From Flavobacteriales bacterium (GTDB lineage Bacteria; Bacteroidota; Bacteroidia; Flavobacteriales_F; PHOS-HE28): a stretch of DNA of 64,000 nt. The position numbers and the translations under genes are program-made. Each line of letters opens with the position of its first letter. Position 1 is the first letter of the stretch. Below are positions 7,190-16,697 of the stretch, piece after piece. Below the pieces are notes generated by a model. The model did no database searches and was not told the DNA's origin. It saw only the letters and a list, made by a program, of their open reading frames with translations. The DNA is taken from the NCBI GenBank assembly GCA_023382455.1, contig JAHDVX010000013.1, positions 25,376-89,375 on the forward strand, read 5' to 3'.

Positions 7190-7480
7190 ATGGGCAACCC
7201 GGAAGATGGCATAGGCGACGTGATGCTGGCGCTGCATGTGCAGCCCGGCGCGAAGCGCACGGAGGTGGTGGGCCGGCATGGTGACGCCTGGAAGGTGAGG
7301 CTGGCGGCACCGCCGGTGGACGGCAAGGCCAATGAGGAATTGATCGGGTTCCTGGCGGGGCTGTTCGGTGTGCCGAAGCGCCAGGTGGAGATCACCGCCG
7401 GGGCCACGGGCCGCCGAAAGCGTGTGCTGGTGCGGGGGGGCGTGAGGTGGCCGGCGGAGATCCCGCGGGCGTTGCCTTGA
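7190..7480 (+). CDS. DUF167 (YggU-family) protein
   Basis: The product (96 residues) matches the small DUF167 fold: HVQPGAKRTEVVG (residues 16-28), KVRLAAPPVDGKANEEL (35-51) and a basic C-terminus with RRKRVLVRG. The function of the family is not established. It is divergent from rsgA; a -7-like GACCTTCG lies upstream at about 7169-7176. The inverted-repeat element starts directly after its stop codon. Confidence 0.85.
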   Translation: MGNPEDGIGDVMLALHVQPGAKRTEVVGRHGDAWKVRLAAPPVDGKANEELIGFLAGLFGVPKRQVEITAGATGRRKRVLVRGGVRWPAEIPRALP

Positions 7481-7559
7481 GGGTTCCTCCAAGAACCTGG
7501 AACGGATGGCGCGCGCCACTATCATTCGTCCAAATGGAGCGAGGTTCTTCGAGGCACCC
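7481..7559. repeat. Inverted-repeat element, short copy (between convergent genes)
   Basis: Left arm 7481-7499 and right arm 7541-7559 are imperfect inverted repeats (about 16 of 19 positions pair; consensus GGGTGCCTCGAAGAACCTC). The interior contains GGATGGCGCGCGCC and CTATCATTCG, both shared with the long copy at 47545-47801. It begins at the base after the DUF167 stop and ends 9 nt before the crp-family stop, so it may act as a transcriptional barrier. Confidence 0.8.
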
Positions 7560-7568
7560 GGGAGGTGT

Positions 7569-8264
7569 TCAGCCGCCGACGATCTTGCGCAGGGCTGCCT
7601 CGTTGCGGATGCGGATCTCCTTGCCGACGAGCCCGATGATCCGGCGGCGGTGCAGGGTGGCCAGGGTGCGGATCACGCTCTCGTAGGTGGTGGCGGCCGC
7701 GTTCGCGATGTCCTTTCTCGAAAGGGTGAAGGCAAGCTTGGTCTTGTCCTCGGTATCGTAGCCGTAGGTCTCCAGGTCCAGGATGAGCACTTTGGCCACG
7801 CGTTGGCCCACGTCCATGGTCATCAGGTCGTGCATGTGGCTTTCCAACCGGCGCATCTCCGCGGCGAACCCGAGCAGGAAATGGTAACAGAAAACGCCGT
7901 TGGCCTTCAGCGTGCTGAGGAAGAGCCCCATGGGAATGGAATTCACCGTGCAGGCGCTGAGCGCGGTGGCGGTGGCGGTGTACACGGGTTCATGGCCGAG
8001 TGAGCGGTGCCCCAGCACTTCACCGGGTCCGGCGAAACGCAGGATGCGCTCCCCGCCGATGCCGTCGGGTGCGGTCACCTTCACGGCGCCTTGCTGGATC
8101 ATCAGCATGCGCTCGGCATGGTCCCCCGTGGAGAAGATGGTCTCGCCCTTTCGGAAGGTGAGCGCGGTGTTGCGTTCGCGTAGCAGCTGTTTCCACTCCG
8201 GCGCGCAATGCGCCTTGATCAGGTCGTTCAGGCGGGCAGCCGCAGGTTCGTTCAGGTAAGGCAT
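7569..8264 (-). CDS. Crp/Fnr-family transcription regulator (probable regulator of the nitrate locus)
   Basis: The product (231 residues) has an N-terminal cyclic-nucleotide-binding-like beta roll (about residues 25-140, with FRKGETIFSTGDHAERM), a dimerisation helix (145-165), and a C-terminal winged helix with recognition region LSRKDIANAAATTYESVIRTL (about 180-200). The Cys cluster of oxygen-sensing Fnr is absent; only isolated Cys residues occur, so it is more like Dnr/NnrR, which sense nitric oxide through heme, or a heme-independent relative. It follows a YwqK-like gene by 40 nt in the same orientation. A Dnr-like operator lies in front of that unit, which suggests autoregulation and control of the adjacent nar operons (inferred). 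Confidence 0.85.
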   Translation of the reverse strand: MPYLNEPAAARLNDLIKAHCAPEWKQLLRERNTALTFRKGETIFSTGDHAERMLMIQQGAVKVTAPDGIGGERILRFAGPGEVLGHRSLGHEPVYTATATALSACTVNSIPMGLFLSTLKANGVFCYHFLLGFAAEMRRLESHMHDLMTMDVGQRVAKVLILDLETYGYDTEDKTKLAFTLSRKDIANAAATTYESVIRTLATLHRRRIIGLVGKEIRIRNEAALRKIVGG

Positions 8265-8304
8265 GGAGGAGAGATGGCGGCCAAGGTACAGGGCGCCGGC
8301 CGGA

Positions 8305-8697
8305 TCATCTACCGGCCGGAAGGCTGTCCACCGCCCGGTCGTTCTTGTAGATCACTGTACGCAGCACCACATTGCCCGGACCGTAGTCCGTGCTCGGGCC
8401 GTTGAGGCAGTCGGCGGAGTACCACGCCTTGTGCAGGGTGTCGCCGTTCGGTGAGAACAGCAGCCACAGGCCCTCGCGCTTTCCGCGGTCGAACCGGCCC
8501 TCCATCCGTTTCCGGCCGTTCTCATGGTACCAGGTCCAAAGGCCTTGGTTGAGGTTGTCAACCTGTCCGCCGCTGCTTTTCACTTGCCCGTTGGGATAGC
8601 GCTCCGCCGCCGGGGGGCGCACCAGGAAATGCCACACGGCCCACACCAGGAGGGCTATGCCCGTAATGACCTTGTGGCGGCTGTTGTACTGGAACAT
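8305..8697 (-). CDS. Membrane-anchored YwqK/MORN-repeat protein
   Basis: The product has 130 residues: a short basic N-terminus, one transmembrane segment (about residues 10-28, VITGIALLVWAVWHFLV), then two or three MORN-like/YwqK repeats (YPNGQVKSSG, GLWTWYHENGRKRMEG, GLWLLFSPNG). Such repeats are common in Bacteroidota but have no agreed function. The gene precedes the Crp/Fnr regulator by 40 nt and is probably cotranscribed with it from a promoter carrying the operator at 8755-8768. Confidence 0.75.
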   Translation of the reverse strand: MFQYNSRHKVITGIALLVWAVWHFLVRPPAAERYPNGQVKSSGGQVDNLNQGLWTWYHENGRKRMEGRFDRGKREGLWLLFSPNGDTLHKAWYSADCLNGPSTDYGPGNVVLRTVIYKNDRAVDSLPAGR

Positions 8698-8722
8698 GTG
8701 GCTTCGGGCTGCAACGGCGACC

Positions 8723-8730
8723 TAAATGTA
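8723..8730 (-). promoter_or_regulatory. -7 box of the YwqK-crp transcription unit
   Basis: TACATTTA on the minus strand differs from TAnnTTTG at one position. It lies 38 nt downstream (in minus orientation) of the left edge of the operator at 8755-8768 and 25 nt before the start codon at 8697. Confidence 0.5.
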
Positions 8731-8754
8731 TCGTCGCCCAAGGTGCAATGGAAC

Positions 8755-8768
8755 ATGATGTGGATCAT
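8755..8768. promoter_or_regulatory. Fnr/Dnr-like operator, ywqK-crp side
   Basis: ATGAT-GTGG-ATCAT is a perfect 5-bp palindrome with a 4-nt spacer, matching the Fnr/Dnr core TGAT-N4-ATCA. It lies upstream of the minus-strand YwqK-crp unit, within the 316-nt divergent gap before the nar operon. Confidence 0.7.
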
Positions 8769-8934
8769 ATAGAGGCCTCTGTTGGATCAAGATGGGGTTG
8801 GTACAGGGACGGCGAAGTGGGATTGTCGCGAATGCAGTATTGACGTGTGGTATGCGATGATAAGTGCATTCCGGAGCAGGGTGCAGGATGGTCGCAATGG
8901 TGCTTATTCAGAATGATCCAAAATAGCAGAACAA

Positions 8935-8948
8935 ATGATATACGTCAT
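8935..8948. promoter_or_regulatory. Fnr/Dnr-like operator of the narCGHJI operon
   Basis: ATGAT-ATAC-GTCAT, with a -7-like box GAACATTG at 8971-8978. The distance from operator start to box (36 nt) is the same as at narK, which places the operator near -41.5 of the predicted start site, the class II activator position. The rest of the 8698-9013 gap holds no gene. Confidence 0.7.
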
Positions 8949-9013
8949 AAAACACTTCAGGACAGCCTCCGAACATTGTCACGAACTGAAGGAAACGATC
9001 CACCCCGTACGCG

Positions 9014-9871
9014 ATGAAGAGCATCCCCTCCGCCCGCCTCCTTCCTTGGCCGTTCCTGTTCCCGTTCATCCTGCTCCAAGGCCCGGTGCAGGCACAGGAC
9101 GGCGAGGCCCTGTTCCGCCAGAACTGCGCCGCCTGCCATAAGATGGGCAAGCGTTTCGTGGGCCCCGACCTCACGGGCGTGAACGAGCGTCGGGACAAAG
9201 CCTGGCTGCACAAGTTCATCCGCAGCTCGCAGACCTTGATCAAGGAAGGTGACCCCACCGCCGTGGCGCTGTTCAACGAGAACAACCAGCTGGTGATGAC
9301 GGACCAACCCTTGGATGAAGGGCAGATCGACCAGGTGCTGGCCTACCTGGCCACGTTCAGCAAGCCGGCCGAAGCCACGGCTTCCGCGGCGCCGGCGGGG
9401 CCGGAGAAGCCCATCGTGTACACCGCGGATGACCGGGCAGCGGGCCACGCGCTCTTCATTGGTACCCGGCCACTCGCATCCGGCGGGGCGGCCTGCATCA
9501 GTTGCCACAACGTGAACGGGGCCTCCGCCGTGCCGGGCGGCGGCTTGGCCAAGGACCTCACCGACGTGCATGGCCGCATGGGGCACGCGGGCATCGCCGG
9601 CATCCTGGGCGCACCGCCCTTCCCGGCCATGGCGGCGGCCTACGCCCGGGCGCCGCTCACCGAGGCGGAAATGCACCAGCTCTCGGCCTACCTGGAAGAG
9701 GCCGGCAAGGCGCAGGCAGGCCGCAAGCCGCGAACGGCCTTGGGCACCTATGCCCTGTTCGGCGGCGGCGGACTTTTCGTGATCCTGGCCGCCATCGGCC
9801 TGCATTGGCGCAAACGCCTGAAAGGCTCCGTGAAGCAGGACATCCTGGACAGGCAACTACGCTCCATCTGA
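9014..9871 (+). CDS. narC: Membrane-anchored diheme cytochrome c, first gene of the nitrate reductase operon
   Basis: The product (285 residues) has a signal peptide (to about residue 28), then two cytochrome c domains with heme motifs CAACHK and CISCHN, and one C-terminal transmembrane helix (about residues 250-270, [16 protein letters not shown]) with a short cytoplasmic tail. It would sit on the outer face of the cytoplasmic membrane. It is followed by narG after 25 nt. A cytochrome c gene at the head of a nar operon resembles the NarC arrangement described in Thermus, where it passes electrons to the NarGHI complex; the same role is inferred here. The gene symbol is by that analogy. Confidence 0.8.
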   Translation: MKSIPSARLLPWPFLFPFILLQGPVQAQDGEALFRQNCAACHKMGKRFVGPDLTGVNERRDKAWLHKFIRSSQTLIKEGDPTAVALFNENNQLVMTDQPLDEGQIDQVLAYLATFSKPAEATASAAPAGPEKPIVYTADDRAAGHALFIGTRPLASGGAACISCHNVNGASAVPGGGLAKDLTDVHGRMGHAGIAGILGAPPFPAMAAAYARAPLTEAEMHQLSAYLEEAGKAQAGRKPRTALGTYALFGGGGLFVILAAIGLHWRKRLKGSVKQDILDRQLRSI

Positions 9872-9896
9872 CCACCCATCCTTCAAACGCACGACA

Positions 9897-12800
9897 ATGA
9901 GCTGGATCGAGGACATCATTTCGCCGAAGACGCGGCAATGGGAGGAGTTCTACCGCAACCGCTGGCAGTACGACAAGGTGGTGCGCAGCACCCATGGCGT
10001 GAACTGCACCGGCGGCTGCTCGTGGAACATCCACGTGAAGGACGGCATCGTGGTGTGGGAGATGCAGGCCCTGGACTACCCGCTGCTGCAGGAAGGCCTG
10101 CCGCCCTATGAGCCCCGCGGCTGCCAGCGCGGCATCAGCTACAGCTGGTACCTCTACAGTCCCATCCGCGTGAAGTACCCGCTGATGCGCGGTGCGTTGC
10201 TGGACCTGTTCAAGGCCGAGAAGGAAAGGACCAAGGGCGACACCGTGCAGGCCTGGGCCAACCTGCAGAACGACCCTGAAAAGCGCGCGCGCTACCAACG
10301 TGCCCGCGGCAAGGGCGGCTTCCGCCGCGTGCACTGGGACGAGGCGCTGGAGCTGATCGCCGCGGCCAACATATACACGGTGAAGACCTACGGCCCGGAC
10401 CGCATCATCGGCTTCTCGCCCATCCCGGCCATGAGCATGCTGAGCTACGCCTCCGGCGCACGCTACCTGCAACTCATGGGCGGCGTGAACCTGAGCTTCT
10501 ACGACTGGTACTGCGACCTGCCTTGTGCCTTCCCAGAGGTGTGGGGTGAGCAGACCGACGTGTGCGAGAGCGCCGACTGGTACAACAGCAAGTTCTGCGT
10601 GAGCATGGGCGCCAACCTGGGCATGACCCGCACGCCGGACATCCACTTCTTCAGCGAGGCGCGCCACAACGGCACCAAGACCGTGGTGATGTCGCCCGAC
10701 TTCAGCATGGTGGCCAAGCACGCCGACCAGTGGATCCCCTGCCACGCCGGCAGCGACGGCGCCTTCTGGATGGCCGTCACCCACGTGATCCTCAAGGAAT
10801 GGCACGTGGACAAGCACACGCCCTACTTCCACGGTTACGTGAAGCGCTACACCGACAGCCCCTTCCTGGTGGAGCTGGAACCGCACGGCGACAGCTTCCG
10901 CCCAGGCCGCCTGCTGCGTGCCAACCGCGTGGACCGCTTCAAGGACATCAGCAACGGCGACTGGAAATTCCTCTGCTACGACAGCGGCACCGGTGATCTG
11001 GTGACCCCCAAGGGCACCATGGGCTACCGCTGGGATGAGAAGAAGGGCAACTGGAACCTCAAGTACGAGAACGGCACCGACGACCGTCCGTACGATCCCG
11101 AGCTCACCCTGATCGACAAGAACGACGGAAGCCTGCCCGTGGAGTTCACCGAATTCGGCCTGCGCAAGAAGGCCCTGCGCCACCTGCCCGTACGCTACAT
11201 CAACACGCACGACGGGAAGCGCGTGGCGGTGACCACCATCTACGACCTCACCATGGGGCACTACGGCCTGGGGCGCGGCCTGCCGGGCGATTACCCCACC
11301 ACGTACGACGACAAGGAGCAGGCCTACACCCCGGCCTGGCAGGAGATCTTCACCGGCGTGGGCCGCAAGACCGTGATCAAATTCGCCCGGGAGTGGGCCA
11401 GCACCGCCGAGGCCACCGAGGGCAAGTGCATGGTGATCGTGGGCGCGGCCATCAACCACTGGTTCCACGGCAACCTGATGTACCGCGCCAGCATCATGGC
11501 GCAGATGCTCACCGGCTGCAACGGCCGCAACGGCGGCGGCATGAACCACTACGTGGGCCAGGAGAAGCTGGCACCCGTGGACAGCTGGGGCACCATCATG
11601 GCCGCCAAGGACTGGCAGGCCGCCAACCGCCTGCAGCAGGCCCCCATCTGGCACTACATCAACAGCAACCAATGGCGCTACGACAATAACCAGGCGGACT
11701 ACAACCTCATTCCCGACGGGGTGGACCCACAAGCCCGCATGCACACCGCCGACTGGGTGGTGAAGAGCGTGCGCAACGGCTGGATGCCCTTCTACCCGCA
11801 GTTCAACAAGAGCAACCTCGACATCGTGAAGGAGGCCCGTGCCGCCGGCGCCACCAACGACGATGACGTGCGGAAGTATGTGGTGGACCTGCTCAAGCGG
11901 AAGGAACTGGTGCACAGTGTGGTGGACCCCGACGATCCGGTGAACTTTCCCCGCAACTGGTTCATCTGGCGCGGCAACGCCCTGATGAGCTCGGCCAAGG
12001 GCCACGAGTACATGCTGAACCACTACCTGGGCACCCACCACAACGACATCGCCGACGAGGTGGCGGGCGAGGTGGTGGAGGACATCATCTACCGCGAGAA
12101 GGCGCCCAGCGGCAAGATGGACCTGGTGGTCGACCTCAACTTCCGCATGGACACCTCGGCGCTCTACTCGGACATCGTGCTGCCCGCCGCCAGCTGGTAC
12201 GAGAAGGCCGACCTCAACAGCACCGACCTGCACTCGTTCATCCACCCCCTGAGCGAGGCCGTGGCGCCGGTATGGGAAGCCAAGACCGACTGGCAGATCT
12301 TCCGCTGCATCGCCGAGCAGGTGAGCAAACTGGCCAAGCACCACCTGCCCACGCCGGTGACCGACCTGGTGAACGTACCCCTGCAGCACGACAGCGCCGA
12401 CGAGATCACCCAACCCACCATGAAGGATTGGGCCAAGGGCGAATGCGAGCCCATCCCCGGCAAGACGATGCACAAGATGGTGCTGGTGGAACGCGACTAC
12501 ACGAAGATCCACGACAAGTACATCGCCCTTGGCGAGCGCCTGCTCAACAGCACCCTCGGCGCGCACGGCAACAGCTACATGGCCGACGACGTGTACAAGG
12601 AGATGCAAGCCGATAAGCGCCACGTGCAGCGTTTCAACGGCACGGAGCTGCCCAGCGTGCGCGAGGACGTGGAGGCCTGCAACGCCGTGCTGCGCCTGAG
12701 CACCCTCACCAACGGCAAGCTGAACGACCGGGCCTACAAGAACATGGAGGTGAAGAGCGGCCTGGTGCTCGCCGACCTGGGCGAAGGCAGCAAGGACGTG

Positions 12801-13523
12801 GCCATCGACTACAAGGACCTGCAGGCCCAGCCTCGCCGGTACAACACCTCACCTCTGTGGAGCGGCCTGATGAACAACGGCCGTGCCTACGCCGCCTACA
12901 CCTACAACGTGGACCGCCTGGTGCCCTGGCGCACCCTCACCGGCCGCCAGCACGTGTACATGGACCACGAGGGCTACATCATGTTCGGTGAGCACCTGCC
13001 CACCTACAAACCCTCGCCCACGCCACAGGTGTACGGAGACCTGCGCAAGACGGTGAACGACGGCAAGGCCCGCATGCTCAATTGCCTCACGCCCCACGGC
13101 AAGTGGCACATCCACAGCACCTACGGCGACACCCTGCGCATGCTCACCCTCAGCCGCGGCATGGAGCCCTGCTGGATCAACGAGAAGGACGCCGCCGCCC
13201 TCGGCATCAAGGACAACGACTGGGTGGAGGTGTACAACGACCACGGCGTGTACTGCACCCGCGCCTGTGTGAGCGCCCGCATCCCGCCCGGCGTCTGCAT
13301 CGTGTACCACAGCCCGGAGCGCACCTACACCGTGCCCAAGAGCCAGGTGCGCGGCGGTCGCCGTGCCGGGGGCCACAACAGCTTCACCCGCGTGCACCTC
13401 AAGCCCAACCTGCTCGTGGGCGGCTACGCCCAGTTCAGCTACCACTTCAACTACTGGGGCCCCGTGGGCGCCAACCGCGACACCCACGTGCTGGTGCGCA
13501 AAATGGACAAGGTCGAATTCTGA
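9897..13523 (+). CDS. narG: Respiratory nitrate reductase, catalytic alpha subunit
   Basis: The product (1208 residues, usual for NarG) is the molybdo-bis-MGD subunit that reduces nitrate to nitrite. The FS0 [4Fe-4S] ligands are His33, Cys37, Cys41 and Cys76 ([13 protein letters not shown], then EPRGCQRG); His as first ligand is diagnostic of NarG. The Mo ligand is Asp207 in the YDWYCDLP motif. There is no twin-arginine signal, so the active site faces the cytoplasm and the enzyme is a reductase coupled to quinol or cytochrome oxidation rather than a periplasmic nitrite oxidoreductase. The C-terminal Mo-cofactor domain (VEVYNDHGV, then [15 protein letters not shown]) is complete. The reading frame is intact and codon use is strongly GC-biased like the neighbours. 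Confidence 0.97.
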   Translation: MSWIEDIISPKTRQWEEFYRNRWQYDKVVRSTHGVNCTGGCSWNIHVKDGIVVWEMQALDYPLLQEGLPPYEPRGCQRGISYSWYLYSPIRVKYPLMRGALLDLFKAEKERTKGDTVQAWANLQNDPEKRARYQRARGKGGFRRVHWDEALELIAAANIYTVKTYGPDRIIGFSPIPAMSMLSYASGARYLQLMGGVNLSFYDWYCDLPCAFPEVWGEQTDVCESADWYNSKFCVSMGANLGMTRTPDIHFFSEARHNGTKTVVMSPDFSMVAKHADQWIPCHAGSDGAFWMAVTHVILKEWHVDKHTPYFHGYVKRYTDSPFLVELEPHGDSFRPGRLLRANRVDRFKDISNGDWKFLCYDSGTGDLVTPKGTMGYRWDEKKGNWNLKYENGTDDRPYDPELTLIDKNDGSLPVEFTEFGLRKKALRHLPVRYINTHDGKRVAVTTIYDLTMGHYGLGRGLPGDYPTTYDDKEQAYTPAWQEIFTGVGRKTVIKFAREWASTAEATEGKCMVIVGAAINHWFHGNLMYRASIMAQMLTGCNGRNGGGMNHYVGQEKLAPVDSWGTIMAAKDWQAANRLQQAPIWHYINSNQWRYDNNQADYNLIPDGVDPQARMHTADWVVKSVRNGWMPFYPQFNKSNLDIVKEARAAGATNDDDVRKYVVDLLKRKELVHSVVDPDDPVNFPRNWFIWRGNALMSSAKGHEYMLNHYLGTHHNDIADEVAGEVVEDIIYREKAPSGKMDLVVDLNFRMDTSALYSDIVLPAASWYEKADLNSTDLHSFIHPLSEAVAPVWEAKTDWQIFRCIAEQVSKLAKHHLPTPVTDLVNVPLQHDSADEITQPTMKDWAKGECEPIPGKTMHKMVLVERDYTKIHDKYIALGERLLNSTLGAHGNSYMADDVYKEMQADKRHVQRFNGTELPSVREDVEACNAVLRLSTLTNGKLNDRAYKNMEVKSGLVLADLGEGSKDVAIDYKDLQAQPRRYNTSPLWSGLMNNGRAYAAYTYNVDRLVPWRTLTGRQHVYMDHEGYIMFGEHLPTYKPSPTPQVYGDLRKTVNDGKARMLNCLTPHGKWHIHSTYGDTLRMLTLSRGMEPCWINEKDAAALGIKDNDWVEVYNDHGVYCTRACVSARIPPGVCIVYHSPERTYTVPKSQVRGGRRAGGHNSFTRVHLKPNLLVGGYAQFSYHFNYWGPVGANRDTHVLVRKMDKVEF

Positions 13524-13545
13524 TCAACCTGAAACCGTCCCGACG

Positions 13546-15039
13546 ATGAACATCCGATCACAGATCTCCATGGTGTTCCACCTCGATAAATGCATCGGGT
13601 GCCACACCTGTTCCATCGCCTGCAAGAACATCTGGACCGACCGGCGCGGTGCGGAGTATATGTGGTGGAACAACGTGGAGACCAAGCCCGGCACCGGCTA
13701 CCCCACCAAGTGGGAGGACCAGGACATCTACCAGGGCGGCTGGAAGAAGGACGGCAACAGCGTGTCGTTGCGCGGCGCCGGCAAGCTCAAGGGCCTGAAG
13801 AACCTCTTCCACAACCCGGCCCTGCCCGTGCTGGAGGACTACTACGAGCCGTGGACCTACAAGTACAGCGACCTGTTCACCGCGCCCGAGGGCAACGACC
13901 AGCCCACCGCGCGGCCCGTTTCGTTGGTCACCGGCGAGCCCATCGACGTGAAAGCGGGCCCCAACTGGGATGACGACCTGGGCGGATCGCCTGACTACGC
14001 CCGCCAGGACGTGAACTTCAAGGACCTGAGCCCCGCCGAGCAGGAGAGCCTCTTCCAGCTGGAGCGCATGACCTTCCACTACCTGCCGCGCATCTGCAAC
14101 CACTGCCTCAACCCCGCCTGCGTGGGCAGCTGCCCCAGCGGGGCCCTCTACAAACGCGGCGAGGACGGCGTGGTGCTGATCAACCAGGAGCGCTGCCGCG
14201 CCTGGCGCATGTGCGTCACCGCCTGCCCGTACAAGAAGAGCTACTACAACTGGCACACCGGCAAGAGCGAGAAGTGCATCCTGTGCTACCCCCGCCTGGA
14301 AAGCGGCCAGGCACCTGCCTGCATGCACAGCTGCGTGGGGCGCATCCGCTACCTGGGCGTGATGCTCTACGACGCCGACCGCATCCACGAAGTGGCCGCC
14401 TCCGAGGAGAAGGACCTGGTGGACGCCCAGCTCGGCATCTACCTGGATCCCTTCGATGAGAACGTGATCGCCGCGGCCAAGGCCAACGGCATCGCCGACA
14501 GCACCATCCGCGCCGCGCAGCTCTCCCCGGTGTACAAGTTCGTGAAGCAATGGGGCATCGCCCTGCCGCTGCACCCGGAGTTCCGCACGCTGCCCAACCT
14601 GTTCTACGTGCCGCCCATGCTGCCCGCCATGGCCAGTGTGGACGCCGACGGCGTGTACGACAGCACCACCAAGAGCCTCTGGGGCGGGGTGGAGACCGCG
14701 CGCCTGCCCATGAAGTACCTCGCCAGCCTGTTCACCGCCGGCGATGAGGAGAAGGTGCGCAACGTGCTGCGCAAGCTGCTGGCCGTGAAGATCCACCGCC
14801 GCGACGCCACCGTGGGCGATCTGCCGAAGGAGGAAGTGGAGGAGGCCCTGAACATCGGGCGCACCAACGCGGCCGAGGCCGATGCCATCTTCCGCCTCAC
14901 CAGCCTGGCCACCTTCAACGAGCGCTTCGTGATCCCGCCCGCGCACCGCGAGGAGAGCATCGAGATGATGGAGGCCACCGCCGACACCAAGGGTGAGACC
15001 GGCTTCGGCTTCAAGATGCGCCCCGCACGCGGCCTCTGA
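13546..15039 (+). CDS. narH: Respiratory nitrate reductase, beta (Fe-S) subunit
   Basis: The product (497 residues) carries the electron wire of NarGHI. Four cluster motifs are seen: CIGCHTCSIAC (Cys16-26), CNHCLNPACVGSCP, CRAWRMCVTACP and CILC followed by CMHSCVG. The Trp in CRAWRMC replaces a Cys and is the known feature that makes this site a [3Fe-4S] cluster. The open frame extends upstream into narG, but homologues start at MNIRSQISMVFHLDKC, so ATG 13546 was chosen, 22 nt after the narG stop. narJ follows after 3 nt. Confidence 0.97.
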   Translation: MNIRSQISMVFHLDKCIGCHTCSIACKNIWTDRRGAEYMWWNNVETKPGTGYPTKWEDQDIYQGGWKKDGNSVSLRGAGKLKGLKNLFHNPALPVLEDYYEPWTYKYSDLFTAPEGNDQPTARPVSLVTGEPIDVKAGPNWDDDLGGSPDYARQDVNFKDLSPAEQESLFQLERMTFHYLPRICNHCLNPACVGSCPSGALYKRGEDGVVLINQERCRAWRMCVTACPYKKSYYNWHTGKSEKCILCYPRLESGQAPACMHSCVGRIRYLGVMLYDADRIHEVAASEEKDLVDAQLGIYLDPFDENVIAAAKANGIADSTIRAAQLSPVYKFVKQWGIALPLHPEFRTLPNLFYVPPMLPAMASVDADGVYDSTTKSLWGGVETARLPMKYLASLFTAGDEEKVRNVLRKLLAVKIHRRDATVGDLPKEEVEEALNIGRTNAAEADAIFRLTSLATFNERFVIPPAHREESIEMMEATADTKGETGFGFKMRPARGL

Positions 15040-15042
15040 CCG

Positions 15043-15723
15043 ATGAACCACCTGGCCAAATACCGCCCGTTCACGCCCCTGGTGTCCTACCCCGATGCCG
15101 GGCTGCCCGCCGCCGTGGAGCGCTGCACCGCCATGCTGGGCCTGCACTGCCCGGAGGCCGCGGCGACCCTCGCCCCCTTCGCACAATGGCTCGCGGCAAC
15201 CCCCCTGCACGACCAGGAGGAGGTGTACGCGCGCACCTTCCACATCCAGGCCATCTGCTACCTGGACCTGGGCTTCGTGCTCTTCGGTGAGGACTACAAG
15301 CGCGGCGAGTTCCTGGTGAACATGAAGCGCGAGCAGGCCCTGGCCGGCAACCACTGCGGCGACGAGCTGCCGGACAACCTGGCCAACGTGCTGAACCTGC
15401 TGCCCCTGCTCCAGGACCGCGAGCTGGTGGCCGACCTGGGCAGCCGCGTGATGGTGCCCGCACTGCGCCGGATGCTCGAGGAATTCGAGAGCGCCCGCAT
15501 GACGATGCGCGACCGCATGCTCAAGCGCAAGCACAATGCCATCCTGCTGGAGGGCCGCACCGACCGCAACATCTACGCGCACGTGCTGCAGGCCCTGCTC
15601 CAGCTGCTGCTCACCGACTTCGAGGAGCGCAAGGCGCCGGCCGTGCCCTCCTCGCAGGCCTTCATCCACGGTGCCTCATCCTGCGGCACCTGCACCACCC
15701 ATTCCAAGCCATCAAATCCCTGA
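15043..15723 (+). CDS. narJ: Nitrate reductase assembly chaperone (TorD/NarJ family)
   Basis: The product (226 residues) is all helical. The family core EVYARTFHIQ, then YLDLGFVLFGEDYKRGEFLVNM, is clear at about residues 65-95. NarJ binds apo-NarG and is needed for insertion of the molybdenum cofactor and FS0. The C-terminal ~25 residues are polar with a GASSCGTC motif of unknown meaning. It starts 3 nt after narH and ends 3 nt before narI, so the genes are tightly coupled. Confidence 0.92.
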   Translation: MNHLAKYRPFTPLVSYPDAGLPAAVERCTAMLGLHCPEAAATLAPFAQWLAATPLHDQEEVYARTFHIQAICYLDLGFVLFGEDYKRGEFLVNMKREQALAGNHCGDELPDNLANVLNLLPLLQDRELVADLGSRVMVPALRRMLEEFESARMTMRDRMLKRKHNAILLEGRTDRNIYAHVLQALLQLLLTDFEERKAPAVPSSQAFIHGASSCGTCTTHSKPSNP

Positions 15724-15726
15724 GCC

Positions 15727-16686
15727 ATGTACCTCCTGACTATGGATCCCCCGCAAGGCTTTGCGCTCCTCTTCATCATTGCCGTGGCACTGCTCCTGAT
15801 CCTGTCCTTGCCCACCATCATCGGTGCCCGCCGCCTGGCCGCTGGGCTGGCCCCGGCTTCGCGTATGGAACAGACCAACTACCCGCGCGTCTTCCTGGTG
15901 ATGTTGGCGGTGGCCGGTGCGGCCACCTACGGCCTGAAGGTGGGCTGGGATGAAAACATCCCCATGCTCAACACGTTCTCCTTCCTGGTGTTGCCGTACG
16001 TGGCCACCGCCGTCTTCCTGATCGGCTCCATCTACCGTTACATCAACCGCGGGTTCCAGGTCTCCTCCTTGTCCAGCAATTTCCTGGAGCGCAAGCGACT
16101 GTTCTGGGGAAGCCAGCCCTTCCACTACGGGCTGCTCTTCCTGTTCACCGGCCATCTGGTCGCCTTCCTGTTCCCGGCCTCGGTGTTGGCATGGAACCGC
16201 ATGCCGGTGCGCCTGCTCATCCTGGAGATGTCGGCCTTCGCTTTCGGCCTGGCCACGCTGCTGGGCCTGGTGTTGCTGGTGCGGCGCCGTTTGGCCAGCC
16301 GCCGTGTGCTGATGGTGACCAACCGCATGGACATGCTGGTGTATGTGATCCTGCTCGTCCAGATCGTGAGCGGCCTCGCCGTGGCCTACTTCAACCGCTG
16401 GGGCAGTTCCTGGTTCGCCAGCTCGCTCACGCCCTACCTGCGATCCATCTTCGCCTTCGATCCCGACATCGCTGCCGTGAGCGCCATGCCGTGGACGGTG
16501 AAGCTCCACATCTTCTCGGCCTGGTCCATCGTGGCCATCATTCCCTTCACGCGCTTCATGCACTTCCTGGTGGCGCCCATCGACTACATCTGGCGCAACT
16601 ACCAGCTGGTGATCTGGAACTGGAACCGCAGGAGCATCCGCAACGCCAAGGCGTGGCACATGGGCCAGCGCCCGCGCAACCACTGA
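15727..16686 (+). CDS. narI: Respiratory nitrate reductase, gamma (cytochrome b) subunit
   Basis: The product (319 residues) is the membrane anchor with about seven predicted transmembrane helices. The canonical NarI part (about residues 100-300) ends with VKLHIFSAWSIVAIIPFTRFMHFLVAPIDYIWRNYQ, which contains two of the heme-ligand His residues. Compared with E. coli NarI (about 225 residues) it has an extra N-terminal region of two helices (residues 10-30 and 50-70), possibly contacting the diheme cytochrome encoded by the first gene (inferred). It is the last gene of the operon; a convergent gene ends 11 nt away. Confidence 0.95.
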   Translation: MYLLTMDPPQGFALLFIIAVALLLILSLPTIIGARRLAAGLAPASRMEQTNYPRVFLVMLAVAGAATYGLKVGWDENIPMLNTFSFLVLPYVATAVFLIGSIYRYINRGFQVSSLSSNFLERKRLFWGSQPFHYGLLFLFTGHLVAFLFPASVLAWNRMPVRLLILEMSAFAFGLATLLGLVLLVRRRLASRRVLMVTNRMDMLVYVILLVQIVSGLAVAYFNRWGSSWFASSLTPYLRSIFAFDPDIAAVSAMPWTVKLHIFSAWSIVAIIPFTRFMHFLVAPIDYIWRNYQLVIWNWNRRSIRNAKAWHMGQRPRNH

Positions 16687-16697
16687 CCGTCCAGGCG

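Noticed and set aside
9657..12623. 988-residue open frame on the minus strand opposite narG
   Set aside because: It is antisense to the intact narG, consists of His/Val/Ala/Gly-rich low-complexity sequence and results from the GC-rich codon bias of narG.
9897..13523. Nitrite oxidoreductase (NxrA) instead of NarG
   Set aside because: No Tat signal, linked narJ/narI/narK/moaA and a His-ligated FS0 site fit a cytoplasm-facing nitrate reductase better.
13558..15669. 703-residue open frame opposite narH and narJ
   Set aside because: Shadow of two well-supported genes; low-complexity Val/His/Gly composition.
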